Notes under the pieces: model-generated
What the model saw: only the letters and a program-made list of their open reading frames with translations
Databases searched by the model: none
What the model was told of the DNA's origin: nothing
DNA from: Pseudomonas sp. TNT3
GTDB taxonomy: Bacteria; Pseudomonadota; Gammaproteobacteria; Pseudomonadales; Pseudomonadaceae
Direction of reading: 5' to 3'
DNA length: 64,000 bases
Assembly (NCBI RefSeq): GCF_010095445.2
Contig: NZ_WFGV02000009.1
Coordinates: 62,001-126,000 of the forward strand
In this document: piece by piece, positions 37,735 through 48,770 of the stretch
Position numbering within the stretch: the first letter of the stretch is position 1
Layout: every line of letters begins with the position of its first letter
Program-made: the position numbers and the translations under genes

Positions 37735-38636
37735 AGATCGCTGTGCTGTCGCGTAACCCGCGTCTGTATTCCACTCGTCGTCTGGTCGAAGCCGGAACCG
37801 AGCGTGGCCATGAAATGGTGGTGGTCGACACCCTGCGCGCCTACATGAACATCGCCAGCCACAAACCGCAGATTCACTATCGCGGCAAGCCGCTGGAAGG
37901 CTTCGACGCGGTCATTCCGCGGATCGGCGCGTCGGTGACGTTTTATGGCTGCGCCGTGTTGCGTCAGTTCGAAATGATGGGGGTTTTTCCGCTTAACGAG
38001 TCGGTGGCCATCGCACGTTCGCGAGACAAGCTGCGCTCGCTGCAACTGCTCTCGCGTCGCGGTATCGGTTTGCCAGTCACCGGGTTTGCTCACTCGCCGG
38101 ATGACATTCCCGATTTGATTGAAATGGTCAACGGTGCACCACTGGTCATCAAGGTACTGGAAGGCACTCAAGGCATTGGCGTGGTGCTTTGCGAAACCGC
38201 AACGGCGGCGGAGTCGGTGATCGAGGCATTTATGGGCCTCAAGCAAAATATCATGGTTCAGGAGTACATCAAGGAAGCCGGTGGCGCGGACATTCGATGC
38301 TTTGTGGTCGGCGACAAAGTGATCGCGGCGATGAAGCGGCAGGCCAAACCCGGGGAGTTTCGTTCCAACCTGCATCGCGGAGGGAGTGCAAGCCTGATCA
38401 AGATCACGCCGGAAGAGCGCATGACTGCGTTACGTGCGGCGAAGGTGATGGGCCTTGCGGTAGCGGGTGTGGACATCCTGCGCTCCAATCACGGGCCGCT
38501 GGTGATGGAGGTCAATTCATCGCCGGGCCTGGAAGGGATTGAAACCACCACCGGGAAGAATGTGGCAGGGATCATCATCGAGCATCTGGAGAAGAATGGC
38601 GGACCGAACATGACCCGGACCAAAGGCAAAGGGTAA
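37731..38636 (+). CDS. rimK: Ribosomal protein S6 glutamate ligase
   Basis: The 301-residue ATP-grasp enzyme adds glutamates to the C-terminus of RpsF. Features are [22 protein letters not shown], the [18 protein letters not shown] region, the ATP-grasp loop [11 protein letters not shown] (about 145), [18 protein letters not shown], and the metal-binding [17 protein letters not shown] (about 257-273). It overlaps rimB by four bases as ATGA. The last residues are a basic tail (TRTKGKG). Confidence 0.95.
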   Translation: MKIAVLSRNPRLYSTRRLVEAGTERGHEMVVVDTLRAYMNIASHKPQIHYRGKPLEGFDAVIPRIGASVTFYGCAVLRQFEMMGVFPLNESVAIARSRDKLRSLQLLSRRGIGLPVTGFAHSPDDIPDLIEMVNGAPLVIKVLEGTQGIGVVLCETATAAESVIEAFMGLKQNIMVQEYIKEAGGADIRCFVVGDKVIAAMKRQAKPGEFRSNLHRGGSASLIKITPEERMTALRAAKVMGLAVAGVDILRSNHGPLVMEVNSSPGLEGIETTTGKNVAGIIIEHLEKNGGPNMTRTKGKG

Positions 38637-38648
38637 AGCCCAAAGATC

Positions 38649-38723
38649 AAAAGATCGCAGCCAGCGGCAGCTCCTGCATGGGAATGCGTTCCCTGTAGGA
38701 GCTGCCGCAGGCTGCGATCTTTT
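38649..38723. repeat. REP doublet, TGTAGGAGCTGCCG family
   Basis: AAAAGATCGCAGCCAGCGGC... (38649-38678) pairs with the complement ending GCTGCGATCTTTT (38694-38723), with two mismatches. It lies between the convergent rimK and envZ genes. Confidence 0.9.
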
Positions 38724-38729
38724 CAGTGG

Positions 38730-40043
38730 TTAAACCGCATCTCGCGGCAGCATCAACCCCAGCGGCAACCGCACCCGCGCTTCCAGCCCGCCACCGTCTC
38801 TGTTGCGCAGCTCAACATTACCGCCATGCATCGACGCGATCCGCTTCACGATCGCCAGCCCCAAACCCGTCCCTTTACCGCCACGAGCACGATCACCGCG
38901 GGTAAACGGATTGAAGATCGCTTCCAATTCCGAAGGATCAATCCCCGCCCCTCGGTCCATCACACTCAGTACCACATACGGGGCGCTGGTATCTCCAGAC
39001 ACGTAAGCCGCGACCTCGACACCGCTGCCAGCGTGATGCAGCGCATTGCCGATCAGGTTGTTCAGCAGTCGTTTCATCGACACCCGACGCAACGGGAATG
39101 GCTGGATCGGCTCCAGGCGCAGTCTTACTTTTTCTTCATTCTGGTTGTAAGGAGCGGCGACTTCGCGCACCAGATCGATCAAGTCGACCTCTTCCACCGA
39201 CTCGTCGCGACCATCGCGGATAAACGCCAGGAACTGGTCGAGAATCGCATCCATGTCTTCGATGTCGCGCACCATGTCATCGGTGAGGTCGCTGCGGTCG
39301 CCCATCAATTCCAGAGACAAACGCAAGCGGGTCAGCGGAGTCCGCAAGTCGTGGGAGACGCCGGCCAACATCAGCTCGCGCTCGCGACCGGCCTGTTCGA
39401 CGTCTTCAGCCATCTGGTTGAACGCGCGGTAAACCTCGGTCATCTCGCTCGGCGTATCACTGATCGGCAGGCGCACGCTGCGACCCTGGCCGAGTTGCCT
39501 TGCGGCAAAGACCAGACGTTTCAAGGGCTGGTTGAGTTGGCTGACAAAGATCCAGGCTGAAGCAGTCGACAGCAAGCCGATGGCCAGGAACCAGCCGAGT
39601 ACGTTCCAGATTTTTTGACCGCGCAATGGGTGCGGGTATAGCGGCACTTTCAGCCAGCCGTCACCCAGACTTGGTGCCCGGACCCATAACGCCGGCGGCG
39701 AATGCATGCGTAATCGGACTTCGGTGTCGGCCCCCAGCTCAGCCTGCATCTGGCGCTGATAGATCTCGCTGTATGGCCAATGCTGTTCGCCTTCTGGCAC
39801 ACCGGTGCCCACCACACGAATCAACGTCGCGGCTTCGGCAATTTTGTCGCGGTTATTTTCATCCGCCGCCCAATAGGCGCGAAGCGTCAGGGCGACGCCG
39901 TGGCTGTATTGCCGGTCCACCAGCACATCCTCGTTCATCAATAGATAAACTAGGGTCAGTGCCTTGGAGAACAGAACGACAATCAGCACCAACCAAAGGG
40001 TGCGGGAGAAGAAGCTTTGGGGAAACCAGATCGGGGTTTTCAT
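38730..40043 (-). CDS. envZ: Osmolarity/envelope-stress sensor histidine kinase EnvZ (AmgS-like)
   Basis: The 437-residue kinase has TM1 about 13-35, a periplasmic sensor to about 150, TM2 about 152-172, HAMP (about 173-225), and a HisKA helix with LAGVSHDLRTPLTRLRLSLELMGD (His about 235). The HATPase domain has NLIGNALHHA, DRGAGIDPSE and GTGLGLAIVKR. It pairs with OmpR. In P. aeruginosa the matching pair is AmgRS, which handles envelope stress including aminoglycoside damage. A REP-like element lies between ompR and envZ, so the kinase transcript may be processed or partly ended there. Confidence 0.93.
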   Translation of the reverse strand: MKTPIWFPQSFFSRTLWLVLIVVLFSKALTLVYLLMNEDVLVDRQYSHGVALTLRAYWAADENNRDKIAEAATLIRVVGTGVPEGEQHWPYSEIYQRQMQAELGADTEVRLRMHSPPALWVRAPSLGDGWLKVPLYPHPLRGQKIWNVLGWFLAIGLLSTASAWIFVSQLNQPLKRLVFAARQLGQGRSVRLPISDTPSEMTEVYRAFNQMAEDVEQAGRERELMLAGVSHDLRTPLTRLRLSLELMGDRSDLTDDMVRDIEDMDAILDQFLAFIRDGRDESVEEVDLIDLVREVAAPYNQNEEKVRLRLEPIQPFPLRRVSMKRLLNNLIGNALHHAGSGVEVAAYVSGDTSAPYVVLSVMDRGAGIDPSELEAIFNPFTRGDRARGGKGTGLGLAIVKRIASMHGGNVELRNRDGGGLEARVRLPLGLMLPRDAV

Positions 40044-40060
40044 GAATAGCCGTTACACGC

Positions 40061-40136
40061 TTGCAGGAGCGAGGATGCTCGCATATTGCGGATCGCGAGT
40101 CTGCGGACAACATCGTCCGCAAGACCCGCTCCTACA
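40061..40136. repeat. REP-like hairpin between ompR and envZ
   Basis: TGCAGGAGCGAGG at the left and CCCGCTCCTACA at the right pair partly. An inner hairpin GCGGAC/GTCCGC (40103-40120) is perfect. It lies in the 102-base gap inside the ompR-envZ operon. Confidence 0.7.
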
Positions 40137-40145
40137 AAACGCCGA

Positions 40146-40886
40146 TCACTTGGTGGCGGCGCCATCCGGAACGAACACGTAACCCACGCCCCAGACAGTC
40201 TGGATATAACGCGGTTTGGATGGATCGGGTTCAATCATTCGGCGCAGACGGGAAATCTGTACGTCGATGGAGCGCTCCAGAGCATCCCACTCACGGCCGC
40301 GAGCCAGGTTCATCAGTTTGTCGCGGGTCAGAGGCTGACGCGCGTTCATGACCAGGGCTTTCAGCACCGCAAACTCACCGGTAGTGAGCATGTGCACTTC
40401 ATCACCGCGCTTCAGCTCACGGGTGGCCAGCGACAGCTCGTAGTCACCGAAGGTCACGCTTTCATCTTCGCTGCCCGGTGCGCCCGGCACAGGAGTGGAC
40501 TGACGACGCAACACGGCTTTGACGCGAGCCATCAGCTCATCCGGGTTGAACGGCTTGGCCAGGTAGTCGTCGGCGCCCAGTTCGAGGCCTTTGATACGGC
40601 TCAGCTCGTCGCCCTTGGCGGTGAGCATGATGATCGGGATCTGATTGTTAGCGGTGCGCAGGCGGCGGCAAGCAGTCAAGCCGTCTTCGCCAGGCAGCAT
40701 CAGGTCGAGAACAACCAGGTTGAACACTTCGCGCGCCAGCAGGCGGTCCATTTGTTCAGTGTTCGGTACGGCACGGGCTCGATAGCCTTTGCTGACGAAA
40801 AAGCGTTCCAGCAGGCTGCTCAGCCCTGGATCGTCGTCAACAATAAGAATTTTTTCGCCTTCAGCAATGTTTGCAGTGCTGCTCAT
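40146..40886 (-). CDS. ompR: Response regulator OmpR (AmgR-like)
   Basis: The 246-residue regulator has a receiver domain (about 10-125) with phospho-acceptor Asp in NLVVLDLMLPGEDG (about 58) and conserved Lys in YLAKPFNP (about 108). A winged-helix DNA-binding domain follows (about 150-240) with FAVLKALVMNARQPLTRDKLM and SRLRRMIEPDPSKPRYIQTVWGVGY. The start at 40886 has AAAGGAGC upstream on the minus strand. It is the first gene of ompR-envZ and divergent from tex. Confidence 0.95.
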   Translation of the reverse strand: MSSTANIAEGEKILIVDDDPGLSSLLERFFVSKGYRARAVPNTEQMDRLLAREVFNLVVLDLMLPGEDGLTACRRLRTANNQIPIIMLTAKGDELSRIKGLELGADDYLAKPFNPDELMARVKAVLRRQSTPVPGAPGSEDESVTFGDYELSLATRELKRGDEVHMLTTGEFAVLKALVMNARQPLTRDKLMNLARGREWDALERSIDVQISRLRRMIEPDPSKPRYIQTVWGVGYVFVPDGAATK

Positions 40887-41247
40887 TAGATGCTCCTTTT
40901 AGCTCGGCGCGCATTATGGCGTAGCTGCCGTTATACGCACCGTGTGCATTGTTAGCAGATTTTTCCTTCACCGCCAGCACGCCGGGCGTTATCCCCAAGG
41001 TCGGTGATGCCCCCGAATGATCGAACGCTGGGTATAATGCGCGGCGTTTTGTGTCAGGCAACGTCTGATCGTTTACCCCGGCGACCGCTTTTTATTTTCA
41101 TGGCGCCGGCAGTAATTGTTCGATTTCACGGGTCAACGGAATGCCTGTTGATCCAGGTAGCGGCGCAGGCCAGGCCGCTCAACCAGACTCGCCGAGCCCT
41201 TATCTCTGCGCCTGCGAGCCTGCTTTCACAATTTGTCAGGTGGTTTT
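40887..41247. other. Divergent region between ompR and tex
   Basis: This 361-bp gap contains a TATAAT box at 41033-41038 pointing towards tex; the -35 side is poor. That would give tex a leader of about 200 bases. The leader is GC-rich and may fold. I found no convincing small coding frame or named riboswitch. Confidence 0.4.
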
Positions 41248-43572
41248 ATGGACAGCATCAACAGCCGCATCGCCGAGGAACTCGGCGTACGCCCACAACA
41301 GGTCGAAGCGGCCGTCGCGCTACTCGATGAGGGCTCAACCGTTCCCTTCATCGCCCGCTACCGGAAAGAAGTGACCGGCAGCCTCGATGACATCCAGCTG
41401 CGCCACCTTGAAGAACGTCTGCGCTACCTGCGAGAACTCGACGAACGGCGCATCAGCATCCTGGCCAGCATCCAGGAACAGGGAAAGCTGACCCCGCAGC
41501 TGGAACGCGACATCAAGCTCGCCGACACCAAGACACGTCTCGAAGATTTGTACCTGCCGTACAAGCAGAAACGCCGCACCAAGGGCCAGATCGCCCTGGA
41601 AGCTGGCCTCGGCGAGCTGGCTGACGGCCTGTTCAACGACCCTACCCTGGCGCCGGACGCCGAAGCTGCGCGCTTCATCGACGCCGAAAAAGGCGTGGCC
41701 GACGTGAAGGCCGCCCTCGAAGGCGCCAAGTACATCCTCATGGAGCGTTTCGCCGAAGACGCCGGTCTGCTCGACAAACTGCGCAGCTACCTGAAGCAGG
41801 AAGCCACCCTCAGTGCCCGTGTCATCGCCGGGAAGGAAGAGGAAGGCGCCAAGTTCCGCGACTACTTCGAACACGACGAACCCCTGAAAAGCATGCCATC
41901 GCACCGTGCCCTGGCGATTTTCCGTGGTCGCAACGAAGGCATTCTCAGCTCCGCGCTGAAAGTCGGCGACGAACTCCCGGGCACCATGCACCCGTGCGAA
42001 GGCATGATCGGCCAGCAGTTCGGCATCCAGAACCAGAACCGCGCCGCCGACAAATGGCTGGGCGAAGTGGTGCGCTGGACCTGGAAGGTCAAGCTCTACA
42101 CCCACCTCGAAACCGACTTGCTCGGCGAACTGCGCGACGGCGCGGAAACCGAAGCGATCAACGTGTTCGCGCACAACCTGCACGACTTGCTGCTGTCGGC
42201 ACCCGCCGGCCCACGTGCCACCCTGGGCCTCGACCCTGGCCTGCGCACCGGCTGCAAGGTCGCCGTAGTCGACTCCACCGGCAAGCTGCTGGACCACGCC
42301 ACGGTGTACCCGCACGTACCGCACAACAAGTGGGACCAGACCCTCGCGGTGCTCGCCGCCCTGTGCGCCAAGCACTCGGTGGACCTGATCGCCATCGGCA
42401 ACGGCACCGCCAGCCGGGAAACCGACAAGCTCGCCGCTGAACTGATCAAAAAGTATCCAGCCATGAAAATGACCAAAGTAATGGTCTCCGAGGCCGGTGC
42501 ATCGGTTTACTCGGCTTCGGAACTGGCTTCCAAGGAATTCCCGGACCTCGACGTGTCGATCCGTGGCGCGGTGTCCATTGCCCGTCGTCTGCAGGATCCG
42601 CTGGCAGAACTGGTGAAGATCGATCCGAAATCCATCGGTGTCGGCCAGTACCAGCACGATGTGTCGCAGCTGAAACTGGCGCGCGGCCTGGACGCTGTGG
42701 TCGAGGACTGCGTGAACGCCGTCGGCGTCGACGTCAACACGGCCTCTGTGGCGCTGCTGGCCCGTATCTCCGGCCTCAACGCGACGCTGGCACAGAACAT
42801 CGTCAGCCATCGCGACGAACACGGCGCCTTCAAAACCCGCGCCGCACTGAAGAAAGTGGCACGCCTGGGCGAAAAAACCTTCGAACAGGCTGCCGGCTTC
42901 CTGCGGGTCATGAATGGCGACAACCCGCTGGATTCGTCCGCGGTTCACCCGGAAGCCTATCCGTTGGTGCAGCGTATCGCCGCCGAGACTGACCGCGATA
43001 TCCGCTCGCTGATCGGCGATGCCAGCTTCCTCAAGCGTCTTGATCCGAAGAAGTACACCGACGAAACCTTCGGTTTGCCGACAGTCACCGACATTCTGCA
43101 AGAGCTTGAAAAGCCGGGTCGCGACCCACGTCCCGAGTTTAAGACCGCCGAGTTCCAGGAAGGCGTCGAGGATCTCAAGGACCTGCAACTGGGCATGATC
43201 CTCGAAGGTGTCGTCACCAACGTGACGAACTTTGGCGCGTTCGTCGACATCGGCGTGCATCAGGACGGTTTGGTGCACATCTCTGCGCTTTCGGAGAAGT
43301 TCATCAAGGATCCTCGCGAAGCGGTGAAGGCCGGTGACGTGGTGAAAGTGAAGGTCATGGAAATCGACATTCCGCGTAAACGCGTTGGCCTGTCGATGCG
43401 CATGAGCGACACACCGGGTGAGAAAATCGACGGCGCCCGTGGTGCACGTCCGGGTTCGGCTCCGCGCCAATCCCAGAACACCGCTCCACGCAAGGAAACC
43501 ACGGCTGCGGCTCCGGCCAACAACGCCATGGCGTCGCTGTTCGCAAACGCCAAGCAATTGAAGAAACGCTGA
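41248..43572 (+). CDS. tex: RNA-binding transcription accessory protein Tex
   Basis: The 774-residue Tex protein has the N-terminal helical region ([38 protein letters not shown]), a YqgF-like RNase-H fold ([20 protein letters not shown], about 325-345), and helix-hairpin-helix repeats ([23 protein letters not shown]). Near the C-terminus is an S1 domain ([32 protein letters not shown], about 650-680), followed by a low-complexity tail. ATG 41248 follows CAGGTGG; a TTG at 41233 is weaker. It overlaps the following thioesterase gene by one base. Confidence 0.96.
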   Translation: MDSINSRIAEELGVRPQQVEAAVALLDEGSTVPFIARYRKEVTGSLDDIQLRHLEERLRYLRELDERRISILASIQEQGKLTPQLERDIKLADTKTRLEDLYLPYKQKRRTKGQIALEAGLGELADGLFNDPTLAPDAEAARFIDAEKGVADVKAALEGAKYILMERFAEDAGLLDKLRSYLKQEATLSARVIAGKEEEGAKFRDYFEHDEPLKSMPSHRALAIFRGRNEGILSSALKVGDELPGTMHPCEGMIGQQFGIQNQNRAADKWLGEVVRWTWKVKLYTHLETDLLGELRDGAETEAINVFAHNLHDLLLSAPAGPRATLGLDPGLRTGCKVAVVDSTGKLLDHATVYPHVPHNKWDQTLAVLAALCAKHSVDLIAIGNGTASRETDKLAAELIKKYPAMKMTKVMVSEAGASVYSASELASKEFPDLDVSIRGAVSIARRLQDPLAELVKIDPKSIGVGQYQHDVSQLKLARGLDAVVEDCVNAVGVDVNTASVALLARISGLNATLAQNIVSHRDEHGAFKTRAALKKVARLGEKTFEQAAGFLRVMNGDNPLDSSAVHPEAYPLVQRIAAETDRDIRSLIGDASFLKRLDPKKYTDETFGLPTVTDILQELEKPGRDPRPEFKTAEFQEGVEDLKDLQLGMILEGVVTNVTNFGAFVDIGVHQDGLVHISALSEKFIKDPREAVKAGDVVKVKVMEIDIPRKRVGLSMRMSDTPGEKIDGARGARPGSAPRQSQNTAPRKETTAAAPANNAMASLFANAKQLKKR

Positions 43573-43955
43573 TGGAGTTCCCTGCCGGGTACACCGAAAG
43601 CGCATTTTTCAAGCTGCTGGGGTGCCGTTTGCACAGCCTGGAAACCGGGGTGGCGCAGGTCGCCCTGTTGCTCGAGCCAGCGCTGCGCAATCGGGCGAAC
43701 AAGCTACACGGCGGGGCATTGTTCAGCCTGGTGGACATCGCCATGGGGCTGGCCTGCTCCAGCACCCACGGCTTTGACCAGCAGAGCGCGACCATCGAAT
43801 GCAAGATCAACTACATTCGCGCCGTGTCCGACGGTGAAGTGATGTGCACGGCACGGGTCATTCACCCGGGCCGTCGCACGCTGGTGGTCGAAGCTGACGT
43901 GATGCAAGGCGAAAAATTAGTCGCAAAAGCGCAAGGCACGTTCGCTGTCCTGTAG
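43572..43955 (+). CDS. PaaI-family thioesterase
   Basis: The 127-residue hot-dog-fold thioesterase has LLEPALRNRANKLHGGALFSLVDIAMGLACSS (about 36-67), with the Asn/His-Gly-Gly active-site loop and catalytic Asp of PaaI-type enzymes. Strands with CKINYIRAVSDGEV and GRRTLVVEADV follow. The ATG overlaps the tex stop as TGATGG, giving translational coupling; gene order tex-paaI-gshA is one I recall from P. aeruginosa. The substrate is unknown. Confidence 0.88.
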   Translation: MEFPAGYTESAFFKLLGCRLHSLETGVAQVALLLEPALRNRANKLHGGALFSLVDIAMGLACSSTHGFDQQSATIECKINYIRAVSDGEVMCTARVIHPGRRTLVVEADVMQGEKLVAKAQGTFAVL

Positions 43956-43996
43956 ATGAATGCCATCATTTTGAGTTAATTTCAGCGCTAAGAAAT

Positions 43997-44098
43997 CTGT
44001 AGGAGCGAGCTTGCTCGCGAAGGAGGCAAGGGCGCCGCTGTCATCCTGACAGCCCTCGTCATCGTTAACCTCCTTCGCGAGCAAGCTCGCTCCTACAG
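43997..44098. repeat. REP doublet, TGTAGGAGCGAGC variant
   Basis: A perfect 30-bp inverted repeat (43997-44026 and 44069-44098), core GAGCGAGCTTGCTCGCGAAGG, spacer 42 bases. It lies between paaI-like and gshA genes on the same strand. Confidence 0.93.
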
Positions 44099-44212
44099 AG
44101 GACACGGCAGTTCGATGCAAAAACCAGGCGAAAACGCCAGTTTCTACTTCACCCTTGTAGACCGTCTTGCCCACCCCCATATTGGGGCGACTGACGCGTG
44201 AAGGAATCCAAC

Positions 44213-45796
44213 TTGAGCGAACTTCTCAACCGCCGCCTGGCTCTGCTCGGCGAGCGCGCTAACCTCTCTCTGCTCGAACAGTGCCTTCACGGCATCGAAC
44301 GTGAATGCCTGCGCGTGACCAGCGAAGGTCGCCTGGCGCAAACGCCGCACCCGGAAGAATTGGGTTCCGCGCTGACCAACGAACAAATCACCACTGACTA
44401 TTCCGAGTCGCTGCTGGAGTTCATCACGCCAGCCCTGCCCGACCCGGCTGACACGCTGGCGAGCCTGGACAGCATTCACCGCTTTGCCTACAGCAAGCTC
44501 GGCAACGAGTTTCTGTGGAGTCCGTCGATGCCGTGCCCTTTGCCGGCCGAGGAAGATATCCCGATTGCCTACTACGGCACGTCCAACATCGGGCAGCTCA
44601 AGTATGTGTACCGCAAGGGCCTGGCCCTGCGTTACGGCAAGACCATGCAGTGCATCGCCGGGATTCACTACAATTTTTCCCTGCCGGAAAAACTCTGGCC
44701 GCTACTCAAAGAGGCTGAAGGCTTTGTCGGCACCGACCGCGATTATCAGTCGTCGGCCTACATCGCGCTGATCCGTAACTTCCGTCGCTACAGCTGGCTG
44801 CTGATGTACCTGTTCGGTGCCTCGCCAGCGCTCGACGCCGGTTTCCTGCGCGGACGTTCGCACCAGCTCGAGCAGTTGGACCCGGATACCTTGTACCTGC
44901 CCTACGCCACCAGCCTGCGCATGAGCGACCTGGGTTACCAGAGCAACGCCCAGGCCGGCTTGACGCCGTGCTACAACGACCTGGCGAGCTACACCGACAG
45001 CTTGCGCAAAGCGGTGGCGACACCTTATGCGCCGTACGTTGAAATCGGCACCCATCAGGACGGTGAGTGGGTTCAGCTCAACACCAACATCCTGCAGATC
45101 GAAAACGAGTACTACTCCAACATCCGTCCCAAGCGCGTGACCTACACCGGCGAGCGGCCGATCCAGGCGCTGGTGGCCCGTGGCATTCAGTACGTTGAAG
45201 TGCGCTGCCTGGACATCAACCCGTTCCTGCCGATGGGCATCGATCTTACCGAGTCGCGCTTCCTCGACGCCTTCCTGCTGTACTGCGCGCTCAACGAAAG
45301 CCCTCTGCTGACCAACAGCAGCTGTGGCAATGCGACCTCGAACTTCCTCAGCGTGGTCAAGGAAGGTCGCCGCCCAGGCTTGCAACTGCAGCGCGACGGT
45401 CAACCGGTGGACATGAAGGAATGGGCTGCCGAGCTGCTGGAGAAGATTGCACCGCTGGCCGCACTGCTTGATCAAAGCCATGGCGGCGATGCTCACAGCA
45501 AGGCGCTGGACGTGCAGATGGAGAAGATCAAGGACCCGTCCCGGACGCCGTCAGCCATGGTGTTGGCGTCGATGGCCGAGCATAAGGAAAGCTTCGCCCA
45601 GTTCTCCCTGCGCCAGAGCCGCGCACATGCGGAGTATTTCCGTAGCGAGCCGCTGTCAGCCGAAGCCCAGGCGACGTTTGAAAACCGTGCGCGCACTTCG
45701 CTGGCCGAACAGGTGGAGCTGGAGCAGAACGAGGTCGGTGATTTCGACGTGTTCGTCGGGTCGTATCAGGCGAGTATTCTGGCGATCAGTAACTGA
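44213..45796 (+). CDS. gshA: Glutamate-cysteine ligase
   Basis: The 527-residue GshA catalyses the first step of glutathione synthesis. Features are [22 protein letters not shown] near residue 25, [15 protein letters not shown], the central [28 protein letters not shown], and the C-terminal [24 protein letters not shown] choose TTG 44213 ([13 protein letters not shown]), with AAGGA seven bases before it. This gives 527 residues, as I recall for Pseudomonas GshA. A GTG at 44198 would add five residues but coincides with that site. It is a single gene in its own unit. Confidence 0.93.
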   Translation: MSELLNRRLALLGERANLSLLEQCLHGIERECLRVTSEGRLAQTPHPEELGSALTNEQITTDYSESLLEFITPALPDPADTLASLDSIHRFAYSKLGNEFLWSPSMPCPLPAEEDIPIAYYGTSNIGQLKYVYRKGLALRYGKTMQCIAGIHYNFSLPEKLWPLLKEAEGFVGTDRDYQSSAYIALIRNFRRYSWLLMYLFGASPALDAGFLRGRSHQLEQLDPDTLYLPYATSLRMSDLGYQSNAQAGLTPCYNDLASYTDSLRKAVATPYAPYVEIGTHQDGEWVQLNTNILQIENEYYSNIRPKRVTYTGERPIQALVARGIQYVEVRCLDINPFLPMGIDLTESRFLDAFLLYCALNESPLLTNSSCGNATSNFLSVVKEGRRPGLQLQRDGQPVDMKEWAAELLEKIAPLAALLDQSHGGDAHSKALDVQMEKIKDPSRTPSAMVLASMAEHKESFAQFSLRQSRAHAEYFRSEPLSAEAQATFENRARTSLAEQVELEQNEVGDFDVFVGSYQASILAISN

Positions 45797-45854
45797 GTCA
45801 CTACGGCCCTTTATCGCAAGCAAGCAGCTCCTGTGGATCAGACATAGCAACTCA

Positions 45855-45957
45855 CTGTGGCGAGGGGATTTATCCCCGTTCGACTGCGAAACAGTCGCAA
45901 GATCCTTTTAATGGGGGCTGCTTCGCAGCCCAACGGGGATAAATCCCCTCGCCACAG
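45855..45957. repeat. REP doublet, CTGTGGCGAGG family
   Basis: A perfect 26-bp inverted repeat (45855-45880 and 45932-45957), core CGAGGGGATTTATCCCCG. The two arms enclose another hairpin (GACTGCGAAACAGTC). Confidence 0.93.
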
Positions 45958-46019
45958 CAAATCCTCTCGCCACTAAGCCCCTCACCTCATGCATTCCCAA
46001 CTTTTCCACTCATAAGCTA

Positions 46020-46034
46020 ATTCGAAAAAGTTAT
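46020..46034. promoter_or_regulatory. Candidate sulfur-starvation (CysB-type) site for tauA
   Basis: ATTCGAAAAAGTTAT lies about 75 bases before tauA. It resembles ATTCCTAAAAGTTAG before sfnB and ATTCCACAAAGGAAT before tcyJ. The shared pattern suggests a common regulator; CysB is the likely candidate by pathway, but this is inference. Confidence 0.35.
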
Positions 46035-46106
46035 TTATTTACGGATTCTTAGATCATTTAGTCTCCTCACACGCCAACTCTCGGCCGCCTGTTGAGGAGC
46101 TTCTCC

Positions 46107-47084
46107 ATGAAACTGCATCTCCCCCTTCGCCTCCTGGCGGCCGCTTCGCTGGCTGCGGCGAGTTTCTTTGTCCAGGCAGCCGACGTGACCGTCGCCTACC
46201 AGACCACCGTTGACCCGGCGAAAGTCGCCCAGGCCGACGGCGCCTACGAAAAAGCCACCAACGCCAAGATTGACTGGCGCAAATTCGACAACGGCGCCGA
46301 CATCATCGCCGCCATTGCCTCCGGCGATGTCCAAATCGGCTACCTGGGTTCCAGCCCCCTGACTGCCGCGATCACTCGCAAAGTCCCGGTAGAAACCTTC
46401 CTCATTGCCACTCAGATCGGCGCCGCCGAAGCCCTGATCGCTCGCGATGGTTCCGGCATCAAGACCCCACAAGACTTGATCGGTAAAAAAATCGCCGTAC
46501 CTTTTGTCTCCACCGGCCACTACAGCCTGCTGGCGGCGTTGAAGCACTGGAACATCGACCCGTCGAAAGTCACCGTCCTCAACCTCGCCCCGCCCGCGAT
46601 CATTGCTGCATGGAAACGCGGTGATATCGACGCCACTTACGTGTGGGACCCGGCCCTGGGCGTCGCCAGGGAAAACGGCAAAGTACTGATCACCTCGGGT
46701 GAATTGGCCAAGTTCGGCGCAACGACGTTCGATGCCTGGATCGTGCGCAAAGACTTCGCCGAAAAACACCCGGAAATCGTCACCGCGTTCGCCAAAGTCA
46801 CCCTCGACGCCTACGCCGAATATCGCAAAGACCCTCAAGCCTGGCTCGCTAATCAATCCAACGTCGACAAGCTGGTGAAACTCTCCGGCGCCAAGGCCAG
46901 CGACATTCCGTTGCTGCTGCAAGGCAACGTCTACCCGCTGGCGGCTGATCAGGTGATCACCCTTGGCGCACCGACCACCAAAGCGATCACTGACACCGCC
47001 ACCTTCCTCAAGGAACAGGGCAAGGTCGACGCGGTACTGCCGGACTACGCGCCTTACGTCAGCGCCAAGTTCATCACTCACTGA
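46107..47084 (+). CDS. tauA: Taurine ABC transporter substrate-binding protein
   Basis: The 325-residue periplasmic protein has a signal peptide (1-24, cleavage VQA-AD). The SsuA/TauA fold carries [50 protein letters not shown] and [23 protein letters not shown]. It binds taurine for import when sulfate is short. The start ATG 46107 has GAGGAG nine to eleven bases upstream. It is the first gene of tauABCD, with the next gene 16 bases on. Confidence 0.92.
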   Translation: MKLHLPLRLLAAASLAAASFFVQAADVTVAYQTTVDPAKVAQADGAYEKATNAKIDWRKFDNGADIIAAIASGDVQIGYLGSSPLTAAITRKVPVETFLIATQIGAAEALIARDGSGIKTPQDLIGKKIAVPFVSTGHYSLLAALKHWNIDPSKVTVLNLAPPAIIAAWKRGDIDATYVWDPALGVARENGKVLITSGELAKFGATTFDAWIVRKDFAEKHPEIVTAFAKVTLDAYAEYRKDPQAWLANQSNVDKLVKLSGAKASDIPLLLQGNVYPLAADQVITLGAPTTKAITDTATFLKEQGKVDAVLPDYAPYVSAKFITH

Positions 47085-47100
47085 TCGGGAGTTCATTGCG

Positions 47101-47895
47101 ATGGCTTTGCTACAGCTGGAGCGCATCAGCGCACAGTACCCCGGTAGCCCGGAACCGGTGCTGGCGGATATTTCCTTGAGCCTTGGGCCTCAGCAATTGC
47201 TGGTGGCTCTCGGCCCGTCCGGCAGTGGCAAGACCTCGCTGTTGAACCTGATTGCCGGTTTCGTCGAGCCCAGCGCCGGGCGTATCACGCTGGACGGCGT
47301 ACCGGTCAAAGGGCCAGGCGCCGAACGTGGTGTGGTGTTCCAGGACGATGCCCTGCTGCCTTGGCAGGATGTGCTGGCCAACGTCGGCTTCGGTCTGGAG
47401 CTGGCGGGCGTATCTCGTGAAATACGTGAAAGCCGCGCCAAAGAAATGCTCGCGCTGGTGGACCTTTCCGGTTTCCAAAACCGCCGGATCTGGCAACTCT
47501 CGGGCGGACAGAAACAGCGCGTCGGCCTGGCCCGCGCGCTGGCTGCCGACGCTCGTGTATTGCTGATGGACGAACCTTTCGGTGCCCTCGACGCGTTCAC
47601 CCGCGAACAGATGCAAGAGCTCTTGCTGCAAGTCTGGCAGCGCACCGCCAAACCGGTTTTTCTGATTACCCACGACATCGAAGAAGCCGTATTTCTCGCT
47701 ACTGACCTGATTCTTCTGGCGCCTGATCCTGGGCAAATCGTCGAGCGCTTGAGTCTTGATTTCGGTCAGCGCTATGCCGCTGGCGAATCGGCACGGGCGA
47801 TCAAATCCGACCCACGCTTTATCGAAACCCGCGAACACGTCCTCGCCAAGGTGTTCTCCCAACGCAGCGCCGCCCAGCGGCAGGAGCGCGCATGA
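47101..47895 (+). CDS. tauB: Taurine ABC transporter ATP-binding protein
   Basis: The 264-residue ABC ATPase has Walker [14 protein letters not shown] (about 40), Q-loop [11 protein letters not shown], signature [15 protein letters not shown] (about 136), Walker [13 protein letters not shown] (about 158) and the H-loop [11 protein letters not shown]. It energises taurine import with TauC. ATG 47101 follows CGGGAG; a frame opening further upstream inside tauA is not meaningful. It overlaps tauC by four bases. Confidence 0.93.
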   Translation: MALLQLERISAQYPGSPEPVLADISLSLGPQQLLVALGPSGSGKTSLLNLIAGFVEPSAGRITLDGVPVKGPGAERGVVFQDDALLPWQDVLANVGFGLELAGVSREIRESRAKEMLALVDLSGFQNRRIWQLSGGQKQRVGLARALAADARVLLMDEPFGALDAFTREQMQELLLQVWQRTAKPVFLITHDIEEAVFLATDLILLAPDPGQIVERLSLDFGQRYAAGESARAIKSDPRFIETREHVLAKVFSQRSAAQRQERA

Positions 47896-48725
47896 GCAGC
47901 TATGAGATTCCGGCCGTCACGGTAAAAAACCCTTCGACGGTGATACCTGTACGGCGCAGCTTGAGCACACGCTGGATCAGTGTCCTGACACTGGTCGCGT
48001 TGGTGGCGCTGTGGTGGGCGGTGACGGCTACCGGCATGATCGAACCGCTGTTCCTGCCGCCTCCGTCCGCCGTCCTGCAAAAGGGCTGGTTGCTGGTGAC
48101 CACCGGCTACATGGACTCCACCTTGTGGCAGCACTTGGGCGCCAGTCTGAGTCGCATCGGGCTGGGCCTGGGCTTCGCGGTATTGACGGCGGTACCGGTC
48201 GGCATCGCCATCGGCCACAACCGCATTGCTCGCGGCATCCTCGATCCGCTGATCGAGTTCTACCGCCCTATTCCACCGTTGGCCTACCTGCCGCTGATCG
48301 TGATCTGGTGCGGCATCGGTGAGCTGTCCAAAGTCCTGCTGATCTACCTCGCGATTTTTGCGCCCATCGCCATCGCCACGGCCACGGGTGTGCGCACGGT
48401 CGACCCCGCCAAGCTGCGTGCCGCACAGTCGCTGGGCGCAACACGGGCGCAGCTGATACGCCATGTCATTCTGCCAAGCGCCTTGCCGGACATTTTGACC
48501 GGCGTGCGCATTGGTCTCGGTGTGGGTTGGTCGACCCTGGTCGCCGCCGAATTGATCGCCGCCACCAGCGGTTTGGGCTTCATGGTGCAATCGGCCGCGC
48601 AGTTCCTGGTCACCGATGTGGTGGTACTGGGGATTCTGGTCATCGCGCTGATTGCCTTCGCCATGGAAATGGGCCTGCGTGCCCTGCAACGCAAGCTGGT
48701 GCCGTGGCACGGCCAGGCTCACTGA
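47892..48725 (+). CDS. tauC: Taurine ABC transporter permease
   Basis: The 277-residue membrane permease has about six helices and the BPD-type cytoplasmic loop [34 protein letters not shown] (EAA motif region, about 175-210). Its first 35 residues are cytoplasmic. It pairs with TauB; the genes overlap as ATGA. The next gene, tauD, begins 45 bases later. Confidence 0.92.
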   Translation: MSSYEIPAVTVKNPSTVIPVRRSLSTRWISVLTLVALVALWWAVTATGMIEPLFLPPPSAVLQKGWLLVTTGYMDSTLWQHLGASLSRIGLGLGFAVLTAVPVGIAIGHNRIARGILDPLIEFYRPIPPLAYLPLIVIWCGIGELSKVLLIYLAIFAPIAIATATGVRTVDPAKLRAAQSLGATRAQLIRHVILPSALPDILTGVRIGLGVGWSTLVAAELIAATSGLGFMVQSAAQFLVTDVVVLGILVIALIAFAMEMGLRALQRKLVPWHGQAH

Positions 48726-48770
48726 ATATGGCTGCCTCGGTTGCCGCCCCCCGAATTGAAGAGAACCACC

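Larger units (their letters stand above)
45797..46106. other. Intergenic region before tauA
   Basis: This 310-bp gap holds a REP doublet (45855-45957) and then an AT-rich promoter stretch (about 45980-46070) including the candidate sulfur-control motif at 46020-46034. I see no coding frame. Confidence 0.6.

Noticed and set aside
41033..41247. Named riboswitch in the long tex leader
   Set aside because: The leader is long and GC-rich but I could not match it to any riboswitch core, and Tex has no usual ligand link.
41335..43605. A 756-codon open frame on the minus strand opposite tex
   Set aside because: It mirrors tex along its length, has no ribosome binding site or recognisable domain, and arises from high-GC codon use on the coding strand.
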